Shown here: piece after piece, positions 55,901 to 64,000 of the stretch
Layout of the letters: each line of letters opens with the position of its first letter
How positions within the stretch are numbered: the first letter of the stretch is position 1
NCBI GenBank assembly: GCA_905215935.1
Contig: CAJMRY010000005.1
Location: 1 to 64,000 of the forward strand
Direction of reading: 5' to 3'
Source: an uncultured bacterium
Lineage (GTDB): Bacteria; Bacillota; Clostridia; TANB77; CAG-508
Length of the DNA stretch: 64,000 nt
Program-made: the position numbers and the translations under genes
Notes under the pieces: generated by a model
The model's input: only the letters and a program-made list of their open reading frames with translations
What the model was told of the DNA's origin: nothing
Database searches by the model: none

Positions 55901-58117
55901 TTTATCTAAACAAGTATAAAAAACATTAACATCATAAATTCCTTTTCCTGTAAAAATGCCCTCATCAAAATTATCTTGGTAAGTATCTGATATTGCATTT
56001 GTGTATGAATCTGTTCCACCGAAGACCAGCAAAGATTTTTGTAAATATACTTTTTCTACTTGCAATAAGCCCGAACTCCAACTCTTGGTTGCATTAAAGC
56101 ATGACCATCTAAAACCATGTCTTTTGTTTTATTTAAACTTGGCAAATTAAGTACATGTGCCATAGCTCCGAACTAACTCTAATCCAGAATTAAGAACTAA
56201 ATCTGTATCTGAATCTAATGTTATAATATATTTAATTTTAGGTATTTTAGAATTACTTACCTTTTTCCAATCTTCTATAGTATTTGTTTTAAATGGATTT
56301 TTTGCCTTTCCTAATATATACGAATTAAATTGATTTATAAAACCCCTTTTTCTTTCCCATCCTAAAAACTTAGCTTCACCTTCATTCCAAAATCTTTCTC
56401 TATAAATAAAATTAAATTTAGGAAAATTTTCATCTTTATATTTTTCATTTAGTAAATTTACCATATTTACTCCAGCTTTAATTACTGTATCATCAAAGCT
56501 CTCAACTTCTTTATCACTACTACTACAATCACCAAGTAGTGTAAAATATAAATTTTCACTTTTATTAGCCAAATAATACACTTCTAGTTTTTTCATTAAT
56601 TCTTCTGTCTTATCCTTAGATTTTATAATTGTTGGTATTATAACCATTGTAGCATTTGCTTTTGGTATTCCATTTGTAAAATCTAGCTTTGGTATCATTT
56701 TAGGGCTAACTAATTTGCTAAGCAAATATTGAGTAATTTGGGTAACAATTGTTTGAATAGGAATAAAAATAAGTAATCCTAGAATAACAGATATTATTAT
56801 ATTTTTATTTTGAAAATACATAGTAACCATCAATATAAAAGTAAATATAAAACTAATTATACATATGCTAGAAATATATATTTTTGCTTTTTTCTCATTA
56901 CTTGCAAATTTTATCTTCTTATTTAATAAATTAGATAATAATTCTTGTTTCCCATCATCTATTAAATAATATCCAATATGTGATTTTTTTAAATCTATAA
57001 CTTTATTATTATCTTCTATTATATCTAGGTTTCTTTCATCTATATCTAGCTTGTTATATGAATTTTGTGCTAAATCCAAACATTTTTTAGCTATATATAT
57101 TTCTGATATTTTTGTCTTTTTAGAAATGTCTTTTATTGTATCTCTATAGTAAATCTTCGTTTTATAATCCATATTTTCATAAATTTTAACAGGATCATTT
57201 TTTAATATCTCTTCTACACCATTTATTTCTTCAAATATCTCTAAAAAGTTTATACGAAGAATAGTATTAATACTAGTTATAGAATTCCCCATAGAAACTT
57301 TTTTTACAGCTATATCAAAATGTTCTTTTTTAATAACTTCTGTTATATTAGTTCCCATCATTTCTACTTGATTTTCTAATATTTTTAAAAAACTATATGA
57401 CTGCTTTCCATAAGACTTCAGTCTATATGACATATATTCAATAAACGGATATTTCATTTCCCCATATCCTAAAATCTTTGTTTTATAACTAGGCAAATTC
57501 TTATATTTTAATACATCAGGCTTTTTATTTTCTACTAATCTCTCTATAATATTTTCAGCCTTATATTTTTGCAACTGTGAGGAATATATTTTTTCGCACA
57601 AACCTCTTATTTTTTCAATTAATGCTATCTGCAAAAATAAACCTATATTCCATATTTCATCCATGCTTAGTGTATTTTTATTTTGATAGCTCTTTAATAA
57701 ATTACTTAAAATATCACCATCTATTTTAGAATCTGTATATGCAATAATTTCAGATGCTAAAACATAAATTCTTGCAAATCCTTTGTAATTACCATTAGAT
57801 ATCCCCAAAAAATTTTCGTATTTTTTTAAAGATAAATCTCTAATTATTGTTTTTACAGTTTTTTCTATTATATAAAAATTATCTAGAATCCACTCACCTG
57901 CTGGATGAATAGGAATATTACTTTTTAAATGTTCATTTAATAATATATATACCATATTTATAAATTCATAATTTTCTTTAACTCTAGGAATTGGATAAGT
58001 ATTTTTATCAGATTTACTTTTCAAAATGTGGCTTGATGCTACTTTTTGTAAATAATTTTCCAGTTGATTTTTATTTAAAACTGCGCCGTTTATATTTAAA
58101 ACTCTATATTCCTTCAA
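49909..58117 (-). CDS. cyclic beta-1,2-glucan synthase (NdvB/Cgs type), with ten CGG +1 sites
   Basis: 2732 residues once ten CGG sites are shifted; family members are about 2800. From the TTG at 58117 (after AAGGAG; a TTG at 58162 lacks a site): N-terminal region to about 390 (HPAGEWILDNFYIIE); membrane segments about 430-480 and 830-870; the GT84 glycosyltransferase between with ITLDSDTDLVLNSG, FAGLGGTDSYTNAISDTYQD and GKGIYDV; a glycoamylase-like region about 1010-1330 (SPTNIGLGLLS, AFGIPWLGLKRG); and a GH94 phosphorylase-like end with SGGAFGYRDQLQDA and catalytic GSGDWNDGF. It makes and cyclises beta-1,2-glucan at the membrane. Nine broken ORFs cover it if triplets are assumed. Confidence 0.93.
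50204..50206 (-). other. CGG +1 site 22 (glucan synthase codon 2635)
   Basis: Context GGC CGG A; AGRG-G-WTWYTGSSSW, a conserved GH94 block. Confidence 0.94.
50808..50810 (-). other. CGG +1 site 21 (glucan synthase codon 2434)
   Basis: Context CTA CGG A; GESVWL-G-FFMYKVL, just after the GSGDWNDG catalytic block. Confidence 0.93.
51271..51273 (-). other. CGG +1 site 20 (glucan synthase codon 2280)
   Basis: Context TTC CGG T; SGGAF-G-YRDQLQD, matching family SGGAFGFRDQLQD. Confidence 0.95.
51321..51340. repeat. 20-base identity to the arms of the 59665-59828 element
   Basis: AGCTAAGAGTTTGATATATA inside the glucan synthase gene (coding IYQTLS on the minus strand) is identical to part of both arms of the inverted-repeat element 8 kb away. 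Confidence 0.7.
52028..52030 (-). other. CGG +1 site 19 (glucan synthase codon 2028)
   Basis: Context CTT CGG A; KWSL-G-LNPMPDNNDYY at the start of the GH94 catalytic region. Confidence 0.92.
54186..54188 (-). other. CGG +1 site 18 (glucan synthase codon 1309)
   Basis: Context CTA CGG A; FGIPWL-G-LKRGLEEE, where Gly is conserved (GLGLKRG). Confidence 0.94.
54715..54717 (-). other. CGG +1 site 17 (glucan synthase codon 1133)
   Basis: Context GTT CGG A; SVDSGNFV-G-YLYIVKQ; family SVDSGNLAGHL. Confidence 0.93.
54914..54916 (-). other. CGG +1 site 16 (glucan synthase codon 1067)
   Basis: Context CTT CGG A; SPTNIGL-G-LLSVISAYD, a strongly conserved block. Confidence 0.94.
56019..56021 (-). other. 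CGG +1 site 15 (glucan synthase codon 699)
   Basis: Context CTT CGG T; FAGL-G-GTDSYTNAISD, matching the family FAG..G.D.YT..ISD motif. Confidence 0.93.
56071..56073 (-). other. CGG +1 site 14 (glucan synthase codon 682)
   Basis: Context GTT CGG G; QPRVGV-G-LIASRKS. Only 17 codons before the next site. Confidence 0.92.
56168..56170 (-). other. CGG +1 site 13 (glucan synthase codon 650)
   Basis: Context GTT CGG A; LELV-G-AMAHVL in the GT domain. Confidence 0.92.
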
Positions 58118-58216
58118 AATTTCCACTCCTTGCATAATATGTTTTACACATATTTTCTCCAAGTAGTGGAAATTTTATACATGAAAAAAGTTATCAAATT
58201 CAGACAAAAGCAAATA

Positions 58217-58346
58217 AAGGGACAAAAGCTTCTGTCTCAAGATTTTGAACATTTTATATATAATTAAATGTTAATTCAAAATTTAATTGAAATTTAGCAT
58301 TTTCCCAATGTTCAATTTTTCTTAAGACAAAAACTTTTGTCCCCTT
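58217..58346. repeat. imperfect long inverted repeat before the glucan synthase
   Basis: The left arm (GGGACAAAAGCTTCTGTCT, CAAGA, GAACATT; 58217-58253) and the complement of the right arm (58307-58346) agree at most positions; the middle has a further short inverted repeat. It can fold into one long hairpin in the spacer between the acidic gene and the glucan synthase. It may be a mobile MITE-like element or a leader structure. Confidence 0.6.
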
Positions 58347-58374
58347 GTCTACCTGATTCCTGTTTAATTTACTT

Positions 58375-59546
58375 TTACCATCTTGATCGATTATTTGGAT
58401 TAAACGGATCTGCTATTGGAGGTAGTCCATCATCATCGTCATCATCTCTATCTAATTCTTCTTCTACTTCTTCCTCGGATTCCTGACTTTCTCCATCATC
58501 ATCATCAATATTATATATATTTGCTTCTCCGCCCTCTATGAGTTATCTTTTCATATTTATCAATTTCTGTTGTAATATCTTCATTTGTTGTATTTTTCAT
58601 CATCTCGTCTACTTCTTTTGTTGTCGTTTGTCTTATATCTCCTTTTGTTTCTAAATCTGAAGACATATATTTTTTATTTATATCATCCCATCTAAGTTCT
58701 TGAAACTCTAAAATACCTGTTGGATTTAAATTCACTGCAAAATCATATTCATTATTTCCTCTTAATTGTAAAATAGCTGAGATACTTTGAGTTGTTACTG
58801 GATTTCCATTATTATCTAAGTCTACTGATGTTTTCATTGTTCCTTTTCCTGGCATGATTGTTTGTGCTTCAACTATTTTGCCATTATCTTTTCCTACTAT
58901 TATAAATTCATTTCTACTTTTACAATATGCCAATCTTGCATATCCACTAAATCCTTTTGCCTCTGGAACCTTATCATAAAATCTTTTATCTACAATCTCT
59001 GTACAAGACTCTATATCTCCTTCTTCTAATCCTAAATCCGATTCGATTTCTTGTGGTTTTATTGTTTCTTTATCTTCCTCATTGTCTACTTTATTGCTTT
59101 CTTCATCTTTATCTTTTTCGTCTTTTGGCTTATCTTCTTCTTCTTGCTCAAGTATTCTTTCCAAATCTTCTTTTGTTATAACTGTAGGTTCTCTTCTCTC
59201 TAAATTTAATGCATTATAAAAATCCTTTGAACCGCAATTTCAAAAACTTCTTATAATCTTCTGAAAGGACTAATTCTCCACTTTTATTAGTATTTGCTAT
59301 AAGCTGTCCATCTTTGTAGAATTCAAATATAGATATCTTTTTGCCATTTTTCCCTTCTACTTCTTTTTCTACAATCATAATATCTGTTTCTCCAAGCCCT
59401 AATCCATCTTTACTTGGAGCCATAAACTCAAATTTATCAAATTGATAAAAAGCTTTTATATTTTGCTCCTTTAAATATTCACTAAATCCTTCATTTATAT
59501 CTTGTATCCCTGTAGAATTTCTACTTTTCATATCATTGTTTTTCAT
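58375..59546 (-). CDS. acidic protein of unknown function, with two CGG +1 sites
   Basis: 389 residues after shifts at 59232-59234 and 58529-58531. No signal or membrane segment. The first 105 residues form one domain (FEFMAPSKDGLGLGETDIMI), then a highly charged linker (about 130-165), a second domain with FSGYARLAYCKSRNEFIIVG and ISAILQLRGNNEYDF, and an Asp/Glu-rich end that finishes PFNPNNRSRW. It may be a large-complex or spore protein, but I recognise no family. Both flanks carry inverted-repeat elements. Confidence 0.8.
58529..58531 (-). other. CGG +1 site 24 (acidic protein codon 339)
   Basis: Context GGG CGG A; ITHRG-G-EANIYNIDDDDGE, and the frame then runs to a TAA at 58375. Confidence 0.86.
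59232..59234 (-). other. CGG +1 site 23 (acidic protein codon 105)
   Basis: Context TTG CGG T; FLKL-G-SKDFYNALNLERRE. Joins two ORFs with no spacer. Confidence 0.86.
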
Positions 59547-59664
59547 ATATCATCACCCTAAACCAATTTTAACATATTGTAACAAATTAAACAATCAATT
59601 TGTAAATATATTAATTATTAAAATTTGATTTTATTATTCATAACTTATTTAAAATCACATACTA

Positions 59665-59828
59665 GCCTAGCTAAGAGTTTGATATATATTTTTTAAAACC
59701 AATCGCAGATAGTACGCATTTAGCTAATGTCTCTCAAATTCTCTGCGTGGTATAAAACTTATCTTTAGCAATTACTGACACGCTTCAAGATTGGTTTTAA
59801 AAAATATATATCAAACTCTTAGCTAGGC
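59665..59828. mobile_element. MITE-like element with 40-base perfect inverted repeats
   Basis: The arms 59665-59704 and 59789-59828 are exact complements over 40 bases. The 84-base centre has no ORF but has alternative pairings (CGCAGA/TCTGCG and GCGTG/CACGC). I see no clear target-site duplication. Either a non-autonomous mobile element or a structured RNA. The arms share 20 bases with the glucan synthase gene. Confidence 0.65.
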
Positions 59829-59994
59829 GGTAACTATTTTCTCCTATATAAAATTACCATGAATTGTAACTTAATTTTTCAAATTGTAACACATTCCAAT
59901 AATAAATACAAAAAATATAATACTTTATTATTACATGAATAATCTAGACTGCTTATATATAAATTCCCCATAACCTCATCTCTGAAATATAATA

Positions 59995-60033
59995 AATCCA
60001 AATTGTTAAACAAAAATTTTAACAATTTGGATT
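59995..60033 (-). terminator. terminator after the surface protein
   Basis: AATCCAAATTGTTAAA and its perfect complement flank a short loop, 137 bases past the surface-protein stop. The gap 59829-59994 holds no gene. Confidence 0.65.
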
Positions 60034-60169
60034 CACTTCAAAACTATTTATTTTATATTATTATATCTGGCTCATTATCTACAAAATAACTTTAATTCAT
60101 ATATATATATACGAAATTAAATCGTATTCAATAACACCATCATAGAGATTTTAACATCTAGATTAATTA

Positions 60170-63100
60170 TTAATATTTTTTATAAATAAAATATGCTGCA
60201 AATGTTATTAAAAACATTCCTATAATAACAAATATTCCACATTTTAGCATATTATCAGCTTCTCCTGTCTGAGGAAGAATACTTGGTTTTTTAACTTTTA
60301 CATTTTCGAAATCTTCATCATCTTCTAATCCATTTATTATAGATGTAACACTTGAATTTTCTGCCTCTTGTCTTTTATATTCTGAAAATTTCTCTGGTAA
60401 TATTGTATTATCTGGGCTAGAATCTTTATCATCTATATTATCTTCTGCTATAAAAGCTATATTAACTAATCTGCCTTCTTTTTCTGCCTCTTGAGTTACC
60501 TTTAATACAACTTTTACATCTAAATATGCAGGACTTCCTTCACCTGAATATGCAGGTATAACACTTCCATTTAAATAATCTGTTGCAATAAATACTGCAT
60601 CTTTGCTGTTATTAGTAACTTTTCCATCTTTGTCTAACATCTTCCAATTATATTGGTTGTTAACAACATTATTTTGCACAAATTCAAGTCCTTGAGGTAA
60701 GTAATCTTTAATAACATTAGCTGTACCATCTATAGCACCTTCATTGTATATTCTCATAGTATATAATATATAATCACCAATTTTTACATCTAATGGTTTC
60801 TTTGTTTGAGAATATTCTATATTTCCAGTTATTTTATTCAATTTTGCTACTGGAACTCTGCTTACATCTAATGGTTTTTCATTAACACTTGTTATAAATT
60901 TTCTTAAAGCCAAATCACCTATTTCTTTAGTTGGATCATTTGGTAATATTATTATTAAAGTATTAGTTCCTTCATATTTTTCTATTTTTACTTTACCTGA
61001 ATAATCACCAATATTTTTTACTGATTTTATTTCATATTCATCTTCTTCTTCATTTAGTCCTACTTCTAACTCAAAAGTAATTGGTCTTTCAAATTTTATA
61101 TATCCATTGATTGTTTCTATTTCTTCTATTTGATATTTATGAACTCCAGATTTTAAAATAGAAATATCATTAATTTGTATATATCCATTTTCATCATTTA
61201 TTTTTTCTGTTACAAAATCTTTGTCAATAATATTATTATTTTCATCATCCATAGCAACTATATGAAGTTTTACACCATTTAATCCTTCTTTTGTGTTTGA
61301 ATTTATCTTTCTTATTATGATATTATATTTACCATCTATTTCATAATCTGGTGCTATTTGATCATTAACTACATTTACCTGTATTAAATTTTCATCAAAT
61401 ATAACTTTTCCATTATCAAATACTTGCTCTGCTTTAGTCTCTAAACCATATTCTTCATTTACTTTTACTGTTTTAACACTAAATCTAATAGGTTCATCTA
61501 TAGAAACGTAACTTTCTGGAGCTTTCTTTTCTGTAATAGTAAAATTATATGTTTCACCTTCATTTTGTATTTTTGTTTGTGGTATGCTTATATGTCCATT
61601 TTCATCTGTTGTAAGTACTTGATTATATATTTCTGTCATGTCTTTAGTTATTTTAACTTCAAATTCTGCTCCTCTTAATCTTTTGTTTGAATCTAGTCTG
61701 TCTGATTTAATTAGTTCTAGATCAAATGCCCCCTTTATTTTTTGATTTTTAACATCTAATAATATTGTATTATTTTGTTCATCTAAAGTAACATCTTCTC
61801 TACTTCCATCTTTAAGCTTTAGTTCGTTTGCATCTATTACATAATTGCCATTTTCTAATTTTGTTTTTACATTAATCTTTATAGGCTCTAGTTTTTTATA
61901 GTTACCAGATAATCTTTCACTTATAATTAAAGTATAGTTTTCTAAGTTGTTAATATTTATATCTTTAATCTCTATAATACCATCATCTGCTGTTTTTCCT
62001 GTTTCTAATCCTGTTGAATTTACCTTTTTTCCATTTAGGCTATCTACTAATTCAATTGGATTATTATTACTATCTACTGCTGTAATATCAAATACAATTC
62101 CATTTAGAAGATTTTTTGTATCTGAATCTCTTTTTGTTAATTTAATTCCATAAGAACCTTTTATTTTCTTATTTGGAACAGTTACATCGATTAACTCATT
62201 TTGTACTATTACAATTGCTCCATCTTCTTTATGCAAGTCTATAGGATTTAATACATATTTATTATCTTTTACTATTGAAGTAACCTCAAATTCGATTTTT
62301 CCATTTGCATTATATCCATTTGGAGCCATAGTTTCTTCAACACTTACTGTATAAGTCTTTCCTGCGCCAGATATTTCTATTCCATCTAAACTAATTACAC
62401 CTAAACTATTAGTTTTATCAGTTTTTCTTGCTATTATATTTTCTCCATCTTTTACTATAATTTCAAATGTAGCATCTGATAGCTTATTTCTGTTATTTTC
62501 ACTATCAACTTTATTAACTTTTATTAATAAACTACCTTTTTTTGGTGTCTCTTTTGTATGTAGAACTCTAGTTTTTAGCATTTTTTGAACTGAACCAAAT
62601 TGTGATTTATGTATTTCTCCACCTGGATTAGATGCCTCATTTGAAATTAAACTTGCATTAATGGTAGTTCCAACTATAATATTGGCACTTGGAGCAAATA
62701 ATGTTCCTATTATATTATTTTTATTAATTACTATTTTACCATCATATGGAGTATTTGAATCTTTATTATAAAAATTCCATAAAATTCTTGTACTTAATGA
62801 ATTCCAAGAAAAATCTCCATCTAGATCTCCCCATTCAATTGTGTTTGATAAGTTTATCTCATCTAATCCTGACATATCTACATTTATAACTAGATATTTA
62901 CCATTTTCTAAGTATTTACTTAAGTCAAGAGTTTCACTTTGAGCTACACCATTGTCTAATCCATTTACTTGTCCATTTTCATATACAGCTCCATCTGCAT
63001 CTAAATTTATTACATTAACAGTTTCAGAGCTTGCTACATTATTATATAATTTACTAGAAAATGCATTTAATTTTGTAAATTCACTTGCAAAATCTATAAT

Positions 63101-64000
63101 ATTGTAATCATTTTTTCTATCTTGTATCTCATATGAAGTTCCATTCCATATAACTTTATAATTATCTCCATCTTTTAATTTATATTGTTTTGCAACATTT
63201 ACAATTGCAGAAACATATACTTCATTTGTATTAATATCTTTCTTTATTCTTACATATGTTGGAGCTTCACTAGATTCTATTTGTACTCCACCATTTCCCC
63301 ATTTTCTTGTCCATTTTACCTTTTTTAATGTTGTAATTTGTTTATTATTTTCCATAGATTCTGTAACAGTAACAACTTCGTCTACATCATTCCATGTATC
63401 AAATTTAATATATGTTGATTTTTGATTCTCATTAGGAATATATTTACTTAAGTCCTTTCCTTGATAATCTGTTACATCTTCCATAGTACTTATATTAATA
63501 TATGAGGTAAAGTCTGGAGCTATATCTTGAGAATTAACTTTGCTATACACCTCATACACAGGCTCTAATGTAGCATTAATACTATAATTATTTACAATTT
63601 CTTTTACACCACTATTTTGAACACTACTTTGTATTAAAGGATCATATGTAATTTCATCATATGATGTATATATAATATTACCACCTGCATTTTCTGAAGC
63701 AACATATTTTATAGTTCCATCCTCATTGTATTTGTAACTATTTGTATATCCATTTTCTTGCATAACTTTATCATAGTTATTAAAATCTCTTTCAGCAACT
63801 ACAACAAGCTCAAAATTCTCATCTGTTGCTGCTAATATAGTTCCATAATTAGGATGAGTTAAATTCTTATTATTTTCATACAACTCTAAAAATGCTGTCA
63901 TTGGTATTACTAATTTTGGACTTTCTCCTTTATTTCCATCTGCTGCATGGTTTGCCCATTGTAAAATATTTTGAATATAAGAAACATTTCCTAAACTTGC
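60170..64000 (-). CDS. LPXTG-anchored surface protein with choice-of-anchor A and Cna-B-like repeats (partial at 5-prime end)
   Basis: The frame is open to the window edge; an internal ATG at 63901 is not the start. The first 430 residues end in a choice-of-anchor A-like pattern (NNIIGTLFAPSANIIVG, GEIHKSQF). Four or five Cna-B/SpaA-like domains follow (SLLIKVNKVDSENNRN, GSYGIKLTKRDSDTKN, GAFDLELIKSDRLDSN, KYNIIIRKINSNTKEG), then a DUF11-like domain (DLALRKFITSVNEKPL, YNEGAIDGTANVIKDYLPQG), and a sorting signal: LPQTG, hydrophobic segment, KKY. Expected to be fixed to peptidoglycan by sortase and stiffened by isopeptide bonds. Over 1270 codons without an in-phase CGG. Confidence 0.9.
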   Translation of the reverse strand, partial: ASLGNVSYIQNILQWANHAADGNKGESPKLVIPMTAFLELYENNKNLTHPNYGTILAATDENFELVVVAERDFNNYDKVMQENGYTNSYKYNEDGTIKYVASENAGGNIIYTSYDEITYDPLIQSSVQNSGVKEIVNNYSINATLEPVYEVYSKVNSQDIAPDFTSYINISTMEDVTDYQGKDLSKYIPNENQKSTYIKFDTWNDVDEVVTVTESMENNKQITTLKKVKWTRKWGNGGVQIESSEAPTYVRIKKDINTNEVYVSAIVNVAKQYKLKDGDNYKVIWNGTSYEIQDRKNDYNIIDFASEFTKLNAFSSKLYNNVASSETVNVINLDADGAVYENGQVNGLDNGVAQSETLDLSKYLENGKYLVINVDMSGLDEINLSNTIEWGDLDGDFSWNSLSTRILWNFYNKDSNTPYDGKIVINKNNIIGTLFAPSANIIVGTTINASLISNEASNPGGEIHKSQFGSVQKMLKTRVLHTKETPKKGSLLIKVNKVDSENNRNKLSDATFEIIVKDGENIIARKTDKTNSLGVISLDGIEISGAGKTYTVSVEETMAPNGYNANGKIEFEVTSIVKDNKYVLNPIDLHKEDGAIVIVQNELIDVTVPNKKIKGSYGIKLTKRDSDTKNLLNGIVFDITAVDSNNNPIELVDSLNGKKVNSTGLETGKTADDGIIEIKDININNLENYTLIISERLSGNYKKLEPIKINVKTKLENGNYVIDANELKLKDGSREDVTLDEQNNTILLDVKNQKIKGAFDLELIKSDRLDSNKRLRGAEFEVKITKDMTEIYNQVLTTDENGHISIPQTKIQNEGETYNFTITEKKAPESYVSIDEPIRFSVKTVKVNEEYGLETKAEQVFDNGKVIFDENLIQVNVVNDQIAPDYEIDGKYNIIIRKINSNTKEGLNGVKLHIVAMDDENNNIIDKDFVTEKINDENGYIQINDISILKSGVHKYQIEEIETINGYIKFERPITFELEVGLNEEEDEYEIKSVKNIGDYSGKVKIEKYEGTNTLIIILPNDPTKEIGDLALRKFITSVNEKPLDVSRVPVAKLNKITGNIEYSQTKKPLDVKIGDYILYTMRIYNEGAIDGTANVIKDYLPQGLEFVQNNVVNNQYNWKMLDKDGKVTNNSKDAVFIATDYLNGSVIPAYSGEGSPAYLDVKVVLKVTQEAEKEGRLVNIAFIAEDNIDDKDSSPDNTILPEKFSEYKRQEAENSSVTSIINGLEDDEDFENVKVKKPSILPQTGEADNMLKCGIFVIIGMFLITFAAYFIYKKY

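Noticed and set aside
1859..58090. Other CCG/CGG occurrences in genes, for example at 2167, 5643, 11155, 21129, 34503, 46480 and 54343
   Set aside because: Each was checked and is out of phase (such as ACG GTA, GAC GGA, TTC GGT, ACC GGT); the frame continues normally.
484..59546. Sequencing or assembly errors as the cause of the broken genes
   Set aside because: The extra base is always C, always on the coding strand for genes of both directions, always in phase before a glycine codon, and never at GG in other phases. Random or base-caller errors do not know the reading frame.
484..59546. Simple pseudogenes
   Set aside because: Twelve genes including ftsZ share one lesion type and have no other stops or gaps; all catalytic motifs are intact.
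484..59546. Triplet reassignment of CGG (to Trp, Gln or Gly)
   Set aside because: A three-base reading of CGG with any amino acid leaves the downstream frame wrong. One base must be passed over.
484..59546. Deletion editing of the mRNA at CGG
   Set aside because: An editing enzyme would have to ignore the many out-of-phase CGGs in the same transcripts. Phase dependence points to the ribosome. RNA sequencing would settle it.
1..64000. CRISPR arrays, prophage modules, complete insertion sequences, tRNA or rRNA genes
   Set aside because: I looked for regularly spaced repeats, transposase or integrase ORFs and tRNA cloverleaf ends and found none inside the window.

Overview
The window is very A+T-rich DNA from a Gram-positive, endospore-forming member of the Clostridia. 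The evidence is the murA-ftsQ-DUF881-sbp-ftsA-ftsZ-spoIIGA-sigE-sigG-ylmC order, a BofC-like protein, a SpoIIQ-like M23 protein, an LPXTG surface protein, GGAGG ribosome binding sites and the str operon (rpsL-rpsG-fusA-tuf). I cannot assign genus or species from the sequence alone.

Main result: twelve genes look broken but are not random pseudogenes. In each, the reading frame is lost at a CGG codon. It is restored, with exact family length and correct conserved residues, if the C is skipped and reading resumes one base later on GGN (Gly). I find 24 such sites: ylmC, sigG, sigE, spoIIGA, ftsZ, a coiled-coil gene, trmFO, the pyrimidine phosphorylase and htrA (one each), an acidic protein (two), comEC (three) and a cyclic beta-1,2-glucan synthase (ten). 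They occur on both strands. CGG trinucleotides lying in other phases are numerous and are read normally. I found no in-phase CGG read as an ordinary triplet in any host-like gene; the single exception is a HIT-domain gene at 24608-25651 whose base composition differs from its neighbours. The simplest reading is that CGG has lost its Arg meaning and that CGGN is decoded as Gly, either by a tRNA-Gly reading four bases or by obligatory +1 frameshifting at an unassigned codon.

Layout: 1-480, two strong promoters facing left out of the window (perhaps an rRNA operon). 484-11950, sporulation sigma factors and cell division/envelope genes, all minus. 12019-17201, MazG-like, HD-GYP, topoisomerase III and HD genes with a short-chain dehydrogenase remnant. 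17332-22443, plus-strand coiled-coil cassette, ClpC-like ATPase and pgsA. 22566-29803, BofC-like, phosphodiesterase, HIT gene, ComEC and an SH3/NlpC hydrolase. 30252-34893, str operon. 35066-41834, small membrane protein, second coiled-coil cassette, trmFO and a SNF2 helicase. 41988-49322, rubrerythrin, small zinc protein, nucleoside phosphorylase, RNase HII, HtrA, M23 peptidase and a CmpB-like membrane protein. 49667-59546, a possible frameshifted small ORF, the giant glucan synthase and an acidic protein. The region is bracketed by inverted-repeat elements. 60170-64000, an LPXTG surface protein that runs off the right edge.

Coordinates of frameshifted genes span the whole coding region including the skipped bases. 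Spans were checked arithmetically: every one is a multiple of three after subtracting one base per CGG site.
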